NCBI GenBank assembly: GCA_013152945.1
Contig: JAADFL010000051.1
Location: 1-29,625, forward strand
DNA: 29,625 nucleotides
Source of the DNA: Deltaproteobacteria bacterium
GTDB lineage: Bacteria > Myxococcota_A > JAADFL01
Direction of reading: 5' to 3'
Of this stretch, positions 15,049 to 21,601 are shown in pieces (positions within the stretch are counted from its first letter, which is position 1; each line of letters begins with the position of its first letter). The position numbers and the translations under genes were made by a program. The notes under the pieces were generated by a model, which worked only from the letters and a program-made list of their open reading frames with translations, was not told the origin of the DNA and made no database searches.

Positions 15049-16137
15049 GTGAAATTCCTTGATTCATTCCTGACCAAGAAATCAGTGCATCCCGGGGACA
15101 GGGGCTCTTTATCGGCACTGGAAAATTACTTCTTTTTTGCCATCCTGGTCCAAATACCGCCCGTCGCCATCCTGGCGTCCATAGGAAGCAAGGCTTCTGT
15201 TACAGCAGGTGTAGGAGCAATTGTCCTTTTCTTTGCTGCATTGCTGCTTTCCAGGAGAGCCCGGGTGTCTTTTGCCATTCTTTGTGCATGGACGGGCTTT
15301 ATAATCTATGGAGTCATCGCAGGTTTTGAAACAGGACTCCATGACCTTGCCTTTCTCGCAGTGCTCGGCGGTCTGCCCCTGACTTACCTTGTAAATTGGA
15401 CCAAGCCCAGGGAAAGGCTTACATCATCCATCATCACGATGGTAATATTGGTTGGCATGGTGCTCCTGGCTCCCTTGAATCCATTGACCGGCCAAGAAAC
15501 GAGCATCACGCATTGGTCTCTGGCCTTGTTTCATATTTCCATGCTTTTTGGAATCATTGCAATTCCTATTAGCAACCTTTTCAGGCGGAATACCGGGAAA
15601 ATTTCAGTGATCAAGAGGCTGGAAAAAGAAGTGGAAACAGCATCCAGGACCGATCCCCTCACATTGTTGTTCAATCGCATGGGAATCATGGAGCGAATCC
15701 GGGCCGAGGTCGTCAGGTTCAGGAGGAACCAGCGACAGTTCAGCATGGTAATGGCCGGTCTTGATGATTTCGAAGAGTTAACAAAAAAATACGGCCATGA
15801 AATCGCAGACCAGGCATTGGTGGAAATCGCCAACATGTTCGATGACGTAGTGCGCGGCCAGGACCTGGCATCAAGGTGGGAAGCCGAAATGTTCCTCCTG
15901 TTCCTGCCTGAAACCGGTATTGAGGGTGGTGTGGCGGCGGCCGAACGCCTGAAAGAGAGAGTAAAAAGCCGGGGGCTGAATATCGGAGGTAGAATCATCA
16001 AGGTAACCATGACATTCGGTATTTCCACTTTCGACGGCGGCATGACCCTGGATGAATGCATCCTGGCTGCGGAAGAGGCTCATAAGCTGGGACGCAAGGC
16101 AGGGGGAAACAAGATTGTGCCCATGTCAAATTTGTGA
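15049..16137 (+). CDS. Membrane protein with degenerate GGDEF domain
   Basis: The 362-residue protein has about six N-terminal membrane helices (25-178) and a C-terminal GGDEF fold (about 198-358), recognised by TDPLTLLFNRMGIMERI, KKYGHEIADQAL and VTMTFGIST. The catalytic signature is lost: the GGDEF position reads EAEMF (278-282, within RWEAEMFLLF), and the KxxND substrate segment is replaced by EELTKK. It is therefore unlikely to make c-di-GMP. Degenerate GGDEF domains can instead bind GTP or c-di-GMP or act as protein interaction modules. No RxxD inhibitory site is evident. The GTG start has GGGAG upstream. It lies between the DUF368 gene and the KAS III-like gene, same strand. Confidence 0.85.
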   Translation: MKFLDSFLTKKSVHPGDRGSLSALENYFFFAILVQIPPVAILASIGSKASVTAGVGAIVLFFAALLLSRRARVSFAILCAWTGFIIYGVIAGFETGLHDLAFLAVLGGLPLTYLVNWTKPRERLTSSIITMVILVGMVLLAPLNPLTGQETSITHWSLALFHISMLFGIIAIPISNLFRRNTGKISVIKRLEKEVETASRTDPLTLLFNRMGIMERIRAEVVRFRRNQRQFSMVMAGLDDFEELTKKYGHEIADQALVEIANMFDDVVRGQDLASRWEAEMFLLFLPETGIEGGVAAAERLKERVKSRGLNIGGRIIKVTMTFGISTFDGGMTLDECILAAEEAHKLGRKAGGNKIVPMSNL

Positions 16138-16179
16138 ATGCATTCAGTGGGTTCATGAAAAAGGTTAAGGGTTTTAGCT

Positions 16180-17187
16180 TTGACTCAAAACAGGAATAAA
16201 CCAGCCATTCTTGGAAAGAGTTACAGTCTCCCACACAAGAGAGTCACATCCACAGGACTTCTCGATTCTCAACGAAAAGACATCAATGAAATACTTTCCA
16301 GGCTTTTGGACCATGGAGTCTTTGCCAGGCAGAAAGACATGGGCGTTCATAACATTGCCGTCCTTTCGGATGAAACGATACTCGACTTGGCAATAGATGC
16401 GTCCAGGAACTCGATCCGGGAGGCCGAAATCCGGCCCGAACAAATAGACCTGATACTGGATTTCTCTGTTACGGGCACATGTGAAAACGGCGTGGCTCTT
16501 GGTTTCGGCGTCCAGGCGGATCTCCCGATATCCAATGCAAGGGTTCTGAAAGTCGGTTCAGCCGCATGCGCATCCTTTCATGGGGCCATGCTGGTGGCAA
16601 GATCCATGCTCGAATCCGAGCCGGCCATCGAACACATCCTGCTGGTCGCAGGTGAATCGCCTCCCGAAGAAGCAAGGGTTATGTTTCCCCTGGCCCTGCT
16701 TGGAGATGGCGCCGCAGCCATGGTCATGGGACGCAATCATGAATCTTCGAAACGGCTCGTCTCCGTGGAAATAACAAGCACAGGTACACTTAGAAAAACA
16801 ATCGGCGTGCCAAAGTGCCATGACAGGGTTGAAATCGACCTGGAATTACTTCAAAGACGGCTATTTGTCTCGCACCTCAAGGGCGTTCGGGACACGTGTT
16901 TAAAGGCCCTTGATTCGGCGGGGATTTCTCTGGACGACGTGGACCTGTTGATCCCACCCAACATGAGCAAAGCGGACCAGGATGCATACAGGAAAATACT
17001 GGGTTTTCCGGTGGAGGATGCTTACCGCTTCGCCTTGCCTGATACGGGTCACGTGTTCGGCTGCGACTGCATAATCAACTGGTGCCGGGCAGAGGAAAAT
17101 CACGTGATACCCGGGAGGGGAATCGTTCTTCTCGCCTCGTCCGGCGCCGGTTTCGGATGGGGCGCGGCAGTAATCGAAATTCGATAG
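16180..17187 (+). CDS. Ketoacyl-ACP synthase III-like protein with altered active site
   Basis: The 335-residue protein has the thiolase fold of KAS III. The nucleophilic cysteine is present (C130 in KVGSAACASFHGAM). GDGAAAMVMG is in the middle and ASSGAGFGWGAAVIEI closes the protein, as in FabH. The other two catalytic positions differ: where FabH has PHQAN this protein has PPNMS (259-263), and where FabH has GNT it has GHV (290-292, in DTGHVFGCDCIINW). A His and an Asp (H291, D296) may take over, as in KAS III-like acyltransferases outside fatty-acid elongation. It may thus transfer acyl groups without Claisen condensation, but the substrate is unknown. The TTG start at 16180 has AAGGG upstream. 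It ends convergently, 63 bp from the MBL genes. Confidence 0.8.
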   Translation: MTQNRNKPAILGKSYSLPHKRVTSTGLLDSQRKDINEILSRLLDHGVFARQKDMGVHNIAVLSDETILDLAIDASRNSIREAEIRPEQIDLILDFSVTGTCENGVALGFGVQADLPISNARVLKVGSAACASFHGAMLVARSMLESEPAIEHILLVAGESPPEEARVMFPLALLGDGAAAMVMGRNHESSKRLVSVEITSTGTLRKTIGVPKCHDRVEIDLELLQRRLFVSHLKGVRDTCLKALDSAGISLDDVDLLIPPNMSKADQDAYRKILGFPVEDAYRFALPDTGHVFGCDCIINWCRAEENHVIPGRGIVLLASSGAGFGWGAAVIEIR

Positions 17188-17250
17188 GTAGTAAAAGTTC
17201 CCGGGCCTTCTTTGTTACGTCAATCAACCGGTGCTTTTGATATTACGGAT

Positions 17251-18093
17251 CTAGAGCTGCAACTCTCCCCTGTCCAAGGCAGCGATTATCGTCAAGTCCT
17301 CACTTGCCGCCTGCCGAGCCCTTTCAAGTATCCTGTCCATCTGTTCATCATCGTGATCCGGCTCGTAATGGAACAGGACCAGCACCTTTACCCCGGCCTT
17401 TTCTGCAATGGCCACTGCCTGCTCGAAAGAACTATGTCCCCATCCTCTTCTTGCAGAATATTCTTCGGGGGTGAAGTACGCGTCGTGTATCAAGACGTGA
17501 GCATCCTTTCCCAATGCTATGAGCCCCTGGTCACGCTGTGGATCTGCCCCTGCCTCGTGGTCGGTGGCATATACCACTGCCTTGCCGTTTTTTTGTACCC
17601 TGTACGCCACTGTTGCAGCATTGGGACCGGCTTCGGGATGGCAAAGCATAGTGGTCCGAACACTGGTCCCGCCTATTTCGCAGCCTTCCGGCGGCACTTC
17701 GAAATAACGAAGTTCTGCGGCCAGATTGTGTGCGCCCTTGATGGGTGAGTAAGCAGAATGAAAGAGCCTGTGAATGGTTTCTTCGAGTGCATCCCTGTTC
17801 GGGCCGTACAGGTTGACCACGTTTCCCGGCATATAGATAGGTGAAAAGAACGGGAAACCCAAAACATGGTCCCAGTGGAAATGGCTGAACAATACATTGA
17901 ATTCCCTGGGTCTTTGATCCTTTGGCATTGCCATTATCTTCTCGCCGAATTGCACGATGCCGATACCTGCATCGAGTATGAGCGAGCTATCCCCTTCCGA
18001 TACATGCACACACACGGTATTCCCGCCGTAGCGTACAGTGTCCGGGCCCGGGCAGACCAATGAACCGCGTGTTCCCCAAAAGGTTATCCTCAT
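17251..18093 (-). CDS. MBL-fold metallohydrolase, downstream paralogue
   Basis: The 280-residue protein belongs to the metallo-beta-lactamase superfamily in the branch starting FWGTRGS...YGGNT (COG1235/PhnP-like). The metal motif HxHxDH is intact as SHFHWDHVLGFPFF (H71, H73, D75, H76). Further ligands are plausible in MLCHPEAG, ATDHE and HDAYF, and GWGHSS plus LFHYEPDHDD complete the active site. Relatives include phosphodiesterases acting on cyclic nucleotides and other phosphoesters, but the substrate cannot be read. The ATG at 18093 overlaps the stop of the upstream paralogue (ATGA), so the two are translated together. Compared with its paralogue it has GTRGSLVCPGP near the N-terminus and lacks one insertion. 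Confidence 0.85.
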   Translation of the reverse strand: MRITFWGTRGSLVCPGPDTVRYGGNTVCVHVSEGDSSLILDAGIGIVQFGEKIMAMPKDQRPREFNVLFSHFHWDHVLGFPFFSPIYMPGNVVNLYGPNRDALEETIHRLFHSAYSPIKGAHNLAAELRYFEVPPEGCEIGGTSVRTTMLCHPEAGPNAATVAYRVQKNGKAVVYATDHEAGADPQRDQGLIALGKDAHVLIHDAYFTPEEYSARRGWGHSSFEQAVAIAEKAGVKVLVLFHYEPDHDDEQMDRILERARQAASEDLTIIAALDRGELQL

Positions 18094-18992
18094 TCTCCAA
18101 GCCGCCTTAACACTATACTCTCCCCTTCTCTCGCCCCGAAAACCTCGATTGAATCTCCTGCCAATTTTTGCCCGATTTCGACCTGTTCATCGACCATCCT
18201 GTCATTGTGTTCAGGTGCATGGTGAAACAACGCCAACCGCTTCACGCCCGCATCCTTTGCAAGCATCACGGCATCGGCGGGAGTGGAATGGCCCCAATGC
18301 TCCTTGCCGGATATCTCTTCCTCGTTAAAATGGGCATCATGCACCAACAGATCCGCATTCTTCGCGTGTTCGCGCAACAAGTCCTTGTACTTATCCCTGA
18401 ACGAGTCATCTCTCGGCATTCCATCACCCAATCTTACTGCATCTATCCTTGCCGTATCCGTGTAAACAACCAGGGATGATCCTGAAACTCCCATGGTTTG
18501 GAGTCGGTATCCAAGAGTTATTCCGGGATGATTCAACTGCACTACACTAATCTTCGTACTCCCGAAAACCAAACTATCTCCCGGCTCCAGTGTATAGAAC
18601 CTGATATCCGCCTTGAGCGCCTCGAAAGGTACCGGGAAGTTCACCCTGTGCTGCTGCCCGGCGAGTATCTCCTCGATATCAGCATCCTCTTGTCCTGCTG
18701 AATATATCTCGAACTTGTTGCCCTCCACCAGGAAAGGCTCGAAAAAAGGAAAACCCAAAATGTGATCCCAGTGAGTATGACCTATCAGGATACGGGCGAC
18801 TCCTCCTCCCTTTCCGAATTCCCGTCGCATAAGAGAACGGCCGAGAGGCCTGATCCCGGAACCGCCGTCGATTATCCAGTCTTCTCCGGGCAGGGTCCGT
18901 ACATGGATACATGTAGAATTCCCGCCGTACTTGACGTTATCCTGGCGCGCAATGGGATACGACCCCCTGATTCCCCAAAAGGTGAGTTCCAA
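18090..18992 (-). CDS. MBL-fold metallohydrolase, upstream paralogue
   Basis: This 300-residue protein is a paralogue of the next gene, with the same plan: FWGIRGSYPI, YGGNSTCIHV, IIDGGSGIRPLG, then the metal motif GHTHWDHILGFPFFEPF (H72, H74, D76, H77). Later come QLNHPGITLGYRL, VYTDTA, VHDAHFNEEE, HWGHSTP and LFHHAPEHND. All metal-ligand positions of an active MBL hydrolase appear to be present. An insertion between the VYTDTA and VHDAHF motifs, absent from the paralogue, may reshape the substrate pocket. The TTG start at 18992 has GAGGAG about 10 bases upstream. It is the first gene of the two-gene operon and is divergent from the radical SAM gene. Confidence 0.85.
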   Translation of the reverse strand: MELTFWGIRGSYPIARQDNVKYGGNSTCIHVRTLPGEDWIIDGGSGIRPLGRSLMRREFGKGGGVARILIGHTHWDHILGFPFFEPFLVEGNKFEIYSAGQEDADIEEILAGQQHRVNFPVPFEALKADIRFYTLEPGDSLVFGSTKISVVQLNHPGITLGYRLQTMGVSGSSLVVYTDTARIDAVRLGDGMPRDDSFRDKYKDLLREHAKNADLLVHDAHFNEEEISGKEHWGHSTPADAVMLAKDAGVKRLALFHHAPEHNDRMVDEQVEIGQKLAGDSIEVFGAREGESIVLRRLGE

Positions 18993-19040
18993 CTTCCCAG
19001 GCTCCTCTCTTAAACCAACAGTATCAAATCACAAGAAAAT

Positions 19041-19070
19041 ACTTTAGCCCACCGAATGAGGTTCAGTCAA
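19041..19070 (-). promoter_or_regulatory. Possible promoter of the MBL hydrolase pair
   Basis: On the minus strand TTGACT (19070-19065) is followed after 18 bases by TAAAGT (19046-19041), with five and four consensus matches. It is 48 bp upstream of the TTG start at 18992. The spacing is slightly long, so confidence is modest. Confidence 0.3.
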
Positions 19071-19139
19071 ATTTTTAGGGCATGTCGCTGCAAAGCAAAT
19101 ATTGATTATTTTGACTTTTTCAAGCTTGAACCCGGGCAC

Positions 19140-19168
19140 TTGACTACACTGTAAAAGCCAATCATTAT
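19140..19168 (+). promoter_or_regulatory. Possible promoter of the radical SAM-SCP2-murB run
   Basis: TTGACT (19140-19145) and CATTAT (19163-19168) are separated by 17 bases, with five and four consensus matches. The start codon is 17 bases after the -10, so the leader would be short but still includes GGAG at about 19177-19180. Confidence 0.35.
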
Positions 19169-19185
19169 CATGACCCGGAGTACAT

Positions 19186-20061
19186 ATGAGATACAGGGAA
19201 CCCTTGTACAGACCACCTTCTGAAGCATACAGCCTGCTCATTCAAACAACATATGGTTGTCCCTGGAACCGTTGCGCATTCTGCGGAATGTACAAGGGCC
19301 TAAAGTACCAGGTCAGAAGTGTTGTTGATGTTAAAAAAGACATGTTTGAAGCCCTGTCGATTTACGGACCGGACATAGAGACCATTTTCTTTCCCGACGG
19401 AAATACCATTGCCATGCCAACGCCGAGGTTATCCGAGATATGTAAATATGCCATGCAACTTTTTCCAAAGCTAAAAAGAATAACCGCGTACGGATCAGCC
19501 ATGTTCGTCTTGAAAAAGTCTGCCGGGGAATTGGAACTGCTGCGGCAATCCGGTCTTAAGAGAATCCACATGGGAATGGAGTCAGGTCACGAACCAACCT
19601 TGAAGATGATGAATAAAGGCGTATCGCCGAAGCAGATAGTCCAAGCAGGTCGGATGGTGGTGTCAGCGGGATTTGAGCTTTCCGAGTACTATCTCGTTGG
19701 CCTCGGAGGCAATAGATGGTGGAGAGAACATGCAATTGAATCGGCACGTGTACTGAATGCAATCAGGCCGAGATTCGTTCGCCTCCGCACTCTCTATCCT
19801 GTGCCGAATGCCCCGCTGTACAGTGATATACTGGAAGGAAAGTTCGAACTCTGCCCACCCCACGTGTCACTGATGGAAATACGCCTTTTCCTGGAAACAT
19901 TGGAAGCCGAAACAGAGGTATTGAGTGATCATATCAGTAACTACGTTGACATAAACGGCTGGTTCCCAAGGGATAAAAAAAAGCTGCTGTCGAGGCTCGA
20001 ACAAGCCATGAATGTAAAAGAAGAGGAATTACGGCCAAAAATAACCAGTCCCGGACTATAG
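19186..20061 (+). CDS. Radical SAM protein with CX4CX2C cluster motif
   Basis: The 291-residue radical SAM enzyme binds its [4Fe-4S] cluster through YGCPWNRCAFCGMYK, in which C25, C30 and C33 form a CX4CX2C pattern instead of the usual CX3CX2C. Further family motifs are TIFFPDGNT, KRIHMGMESGHE (SAM-binding strand) and ELSEYYLVGLGG. Members of this group with GCxWNxCxFCxMY are widespread but their reaction is not known. There is no B12-binding or SPASM domain. GGAG lies 6 bases before the ATG. It is the first gene of a plus-strand run with the SCP2-like gene (87 bp later) and murB, but no functional link is evident. Confidence 0.85.
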   Translation: MRYREPLYRPPSEAYSLLIQTTYGCPWNRCAFCGMYKGLKYQVRSVVDVKKDMFEALSIYGPDIETIFFPDGNTIAMPTPRLSEICKYAMQLFPKLKRITAYGSAMFVLKKSAGELELLRQSGLKRIHMGMESGHEPTLKMMNKGVSPKQIVQAGRMVVSAGFELSEYYLVGLGGNRWWREHAIESARVLNAIRPRFVRLRTLYPVPNAPLYSDILEGKFELCPPHVSLMEIRLFLETLEAETEVLSDHISNYVDINGWFPRDKKKLLSRLEQAMNVKEEELRPKITSPGL

Positions 20062-20148
20062 AGCCTTTTGACTTGCTGCATCATATCGCAGATGTTAGAT
20101 TACTCTGTCGAAAGGATTGATTTACTTGGGCTTTACTTGGAGGTTGAA

Positions 20149-20601
20149 ATGGGTACACAGGTTACTTTTCAAAACTTACCGCTAAAGGCGCTGCTCGAAG
20201 CTCTTGAAACACTTGCCACGGATGCAGAAGGTAAATACGTGTACAACCTTGTATTCAACGAAGTGGATGGGACCCGCATCGAGAAGGACAAGTACTGGGT
20301 GGCGATCGAAAACGGAAAGGCCACGTGGGGAGAAGGCCACAAGGATGACCCGGAAGCCACATCATTTACCATCAAGAGAGGCGGCGTGGATACAGTGCTG
20401 GCGATGCAGGTCAGGGGTTTGGACGCTGCAAAGAACTGCATGATCCTCGGGTACATCACAACATCCAGCATCAAAAAATCAGAGGCATGGTTCAAGGTCC
20501 TCGAAATCGGTGAAAAACCACTGGTAGAGGCTCTTGCAAAAGCGGGTTACGAGGTGACTGATACGAGTCTGCCGATACTCAAGAGCCTGATGCTTACCTG
20601 A
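20149..20601 (+). CDS. SCP2 sterol-binding domain-like protein
   Basis: The 150-residue protein consists of one SCP2-like fold: YVYNLVFNEVDGTRIEKDKY is followed by WVAIENGKATWGEGHKDDPE, then ATSFTIKRGGVDTVLAMQVR and FKVLEIGEKPLVEALAKAGY. SCP2 domains hold hydrophobic ligands such as lipids or acyl-CoA in a tunnel, and bacterial stand-alone versions are mostly uncharacterised. The start at 20149 is chosen because GGAGG lies 6 bases upstream; the longer open frame begins at 20068 without a ribosome site. It is 13 bp before the TTG start of murB, so the two are probably co-transcribed. No membrane segment or signal peptide is present. Confidence 0.72.
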   Translation: MGTQVTFQNLPLKALLEALETLATDAEGKYVYNLVFNEVDGTRIEKDKYWVAIENGKATWGEGHKDDPEATSFTIKRGGVDTVLAMQVRGLDAAKNCMILGYITTSSIKKSEAWFKVLEIGEKPLVEALAKAGYEVTDTSLPILKSLMLT

Positions 20602-20614
20602 TACCGGACCTGCC

Positions 20615-21520
20615 TTGGCCGATTTGCACATTTTCAAGGATTTTGAAGGCACCTTGATCGAGTACGAGCCAATGGCAAAGCATACCTATTATCGATTGGG
20701 CGGACCAGCCAGATATTTTTTCAAGCCCTTGAGACAAGAGGACCTGCAAAAGATAATCGAGAGATGTCTGAACAACAATGTCGAATTCATATTTCTGGGA
20801 AAAGGAGCAAACGTCCTGTTCTCTGACAAGGGATTCGACGGCCTGGTGTTGAACCTGGAAGACTGTTGCTCGGGTTTCGAACGCAAGGGTGAAAAATCCA
20901 CGGATATCCACTGTGGAGCCGGGGCGGTTCTCTTCAAGATAGTACTGGAAGCTGAAAAACTCGGCCTGGCCGGCCTGGAGATGCTCTCGGGAATACCGGG
21001 AACAGTAGGTGGGGCACTGAGAATGAATGCAGGTGCATTCGGAGCAGAAATAGGCGATGTGGTAAACTCCGTGGATGTCCTGGATCCGATCACCCTGAAG
21101 GCAATGAGACTGTTTAAAAACAGTATTGACTTTGGTTACAGGTCTGCACCTTTGCTCGAAAACAAGTTAATCGTATCAGCGACAATCCGTCTTCAGCCAT
21201 CAGAACCAGCGCTGCTGGGTAGAAAAAGACGGGAAATCCTGGAAGCAAGGAAAGCAAAGCAGCCCCTCGACCTGCCGTCTTGCGGCTCTGTATTCAAAAG
21301 ACCTGTAGGTGACTATGCAGGCAGGCTCATCGAGGCTGCAGGGTGCAAGGGGTTGAAATCAGGCCATGCATGGGTATCCGAAAAACACGCCAACTTCATT
21401 GTTCATGACGGAAAGGGTACCTCAAAGGATGTTTTCGACCTGATTGCACAGGTCAAACATAGAGTGGAAACAGCTTTTGGCGTGGTATTGGAACCGGAGG
21501 TCCAATTGATCGGCTTTTAA
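20615..21520 (+). CDS. murB: UDP-N-acetylenolpyruvoylglucosamine reductase
   Basis: The 301-residue flavoenzyme reduces UDP-GlcNAc-enolpyruvate to UDP-MurNAc with NADPH. FAD-binding motifs are HTYYRLGGPARYF, FLGKGANVLFS and MLSGIPGTVGGALRMNAGAF. The catalytic residues are seen in FGYRSAP (Arg), SCGSVFKRP (Ser225) and LEPEVQLIG (Glu). It is of the shorter, type II form without the E. coli-type insertion. The usual SxGSxFKNP has R instead of N here. The TTG start at 20615 has only a weak ribosome site, and the start could be slightly different. murB is normally inside an mra/mur cluster; here it stands beside a radical SAM and SCP2 gene, away from other cell-wall genes. Confidence 0.93.
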   Translation: MADLHIFKDFEGTLIEYEPMAKHTYYRLGGPARYFFKPLRQEDLQKIIERCLNNNVEFIFLGKGANVLFSDKGFDGLVLNLEDCCSGFERKGEKSTDIHCGAGAVLFKIVLEAEKLGLAGLEMLSGIPGTVGGALRMNAGAFGAEIGDVVNSVDVLDPITLKAMRLFKNSIDFGYRSAPLLENKLIVSATIRLQPSEPALLGRKRREILEARKAKQPLDLPSCGSVFKRPVGDYAGRLIEAAGCKGLKSGHAWVSEKHANFIVHDGKGTSKDVFDLIAQVKHRVETAFGVVLEPEVQLIGF

Positions 21521-21533
21521 CTAGTGATATAAT
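21506..21533 (+). promoter_or_regulatory. Promoter of the cysteine-rich hydrolase gene
   Basis: A perfect TATAAT at 21528-21533 lies 16 bases after TTGATC (21506-21511), which is inside the last codons of murB. Transcription would begin near 21540, just ahead of the tandem CGGGA repeats and about 60 bases before the ATG at 21602. The separate promoter suggests the hydrolase is not simply part of the murB unit. Confidence 0.45.
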
Positions 21534-21550
21534 CAATAATTAATATTTAG

Positions 21551-21599
21551 TGGGAGTAATATACGGGACAGTATGCGGGATAGTATTCGGGAGTAAAAT
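21551..21599 (+). repeat. Four 12-bp tandem repeats with Shine-Dalgarno-like cores
   Basis: The leader has four consecutive units starting at about 21552, 21564, 21576 and 21588: TGGGAGTAATAT(A), CGGGACAGTATG, CGGGATAGTATT and CGGGAGTAAAAT. The period is 12 bases. The last unit supplies the ribosome site (GGGAG, 9 bases before the ATG at 21602), and the first contains an identical GGGAGTAA. Unit-number changes would alter the leader without affecting the reading frame. Confidence 0.7.
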
Positions 21600-21601
21600 C
21601 A

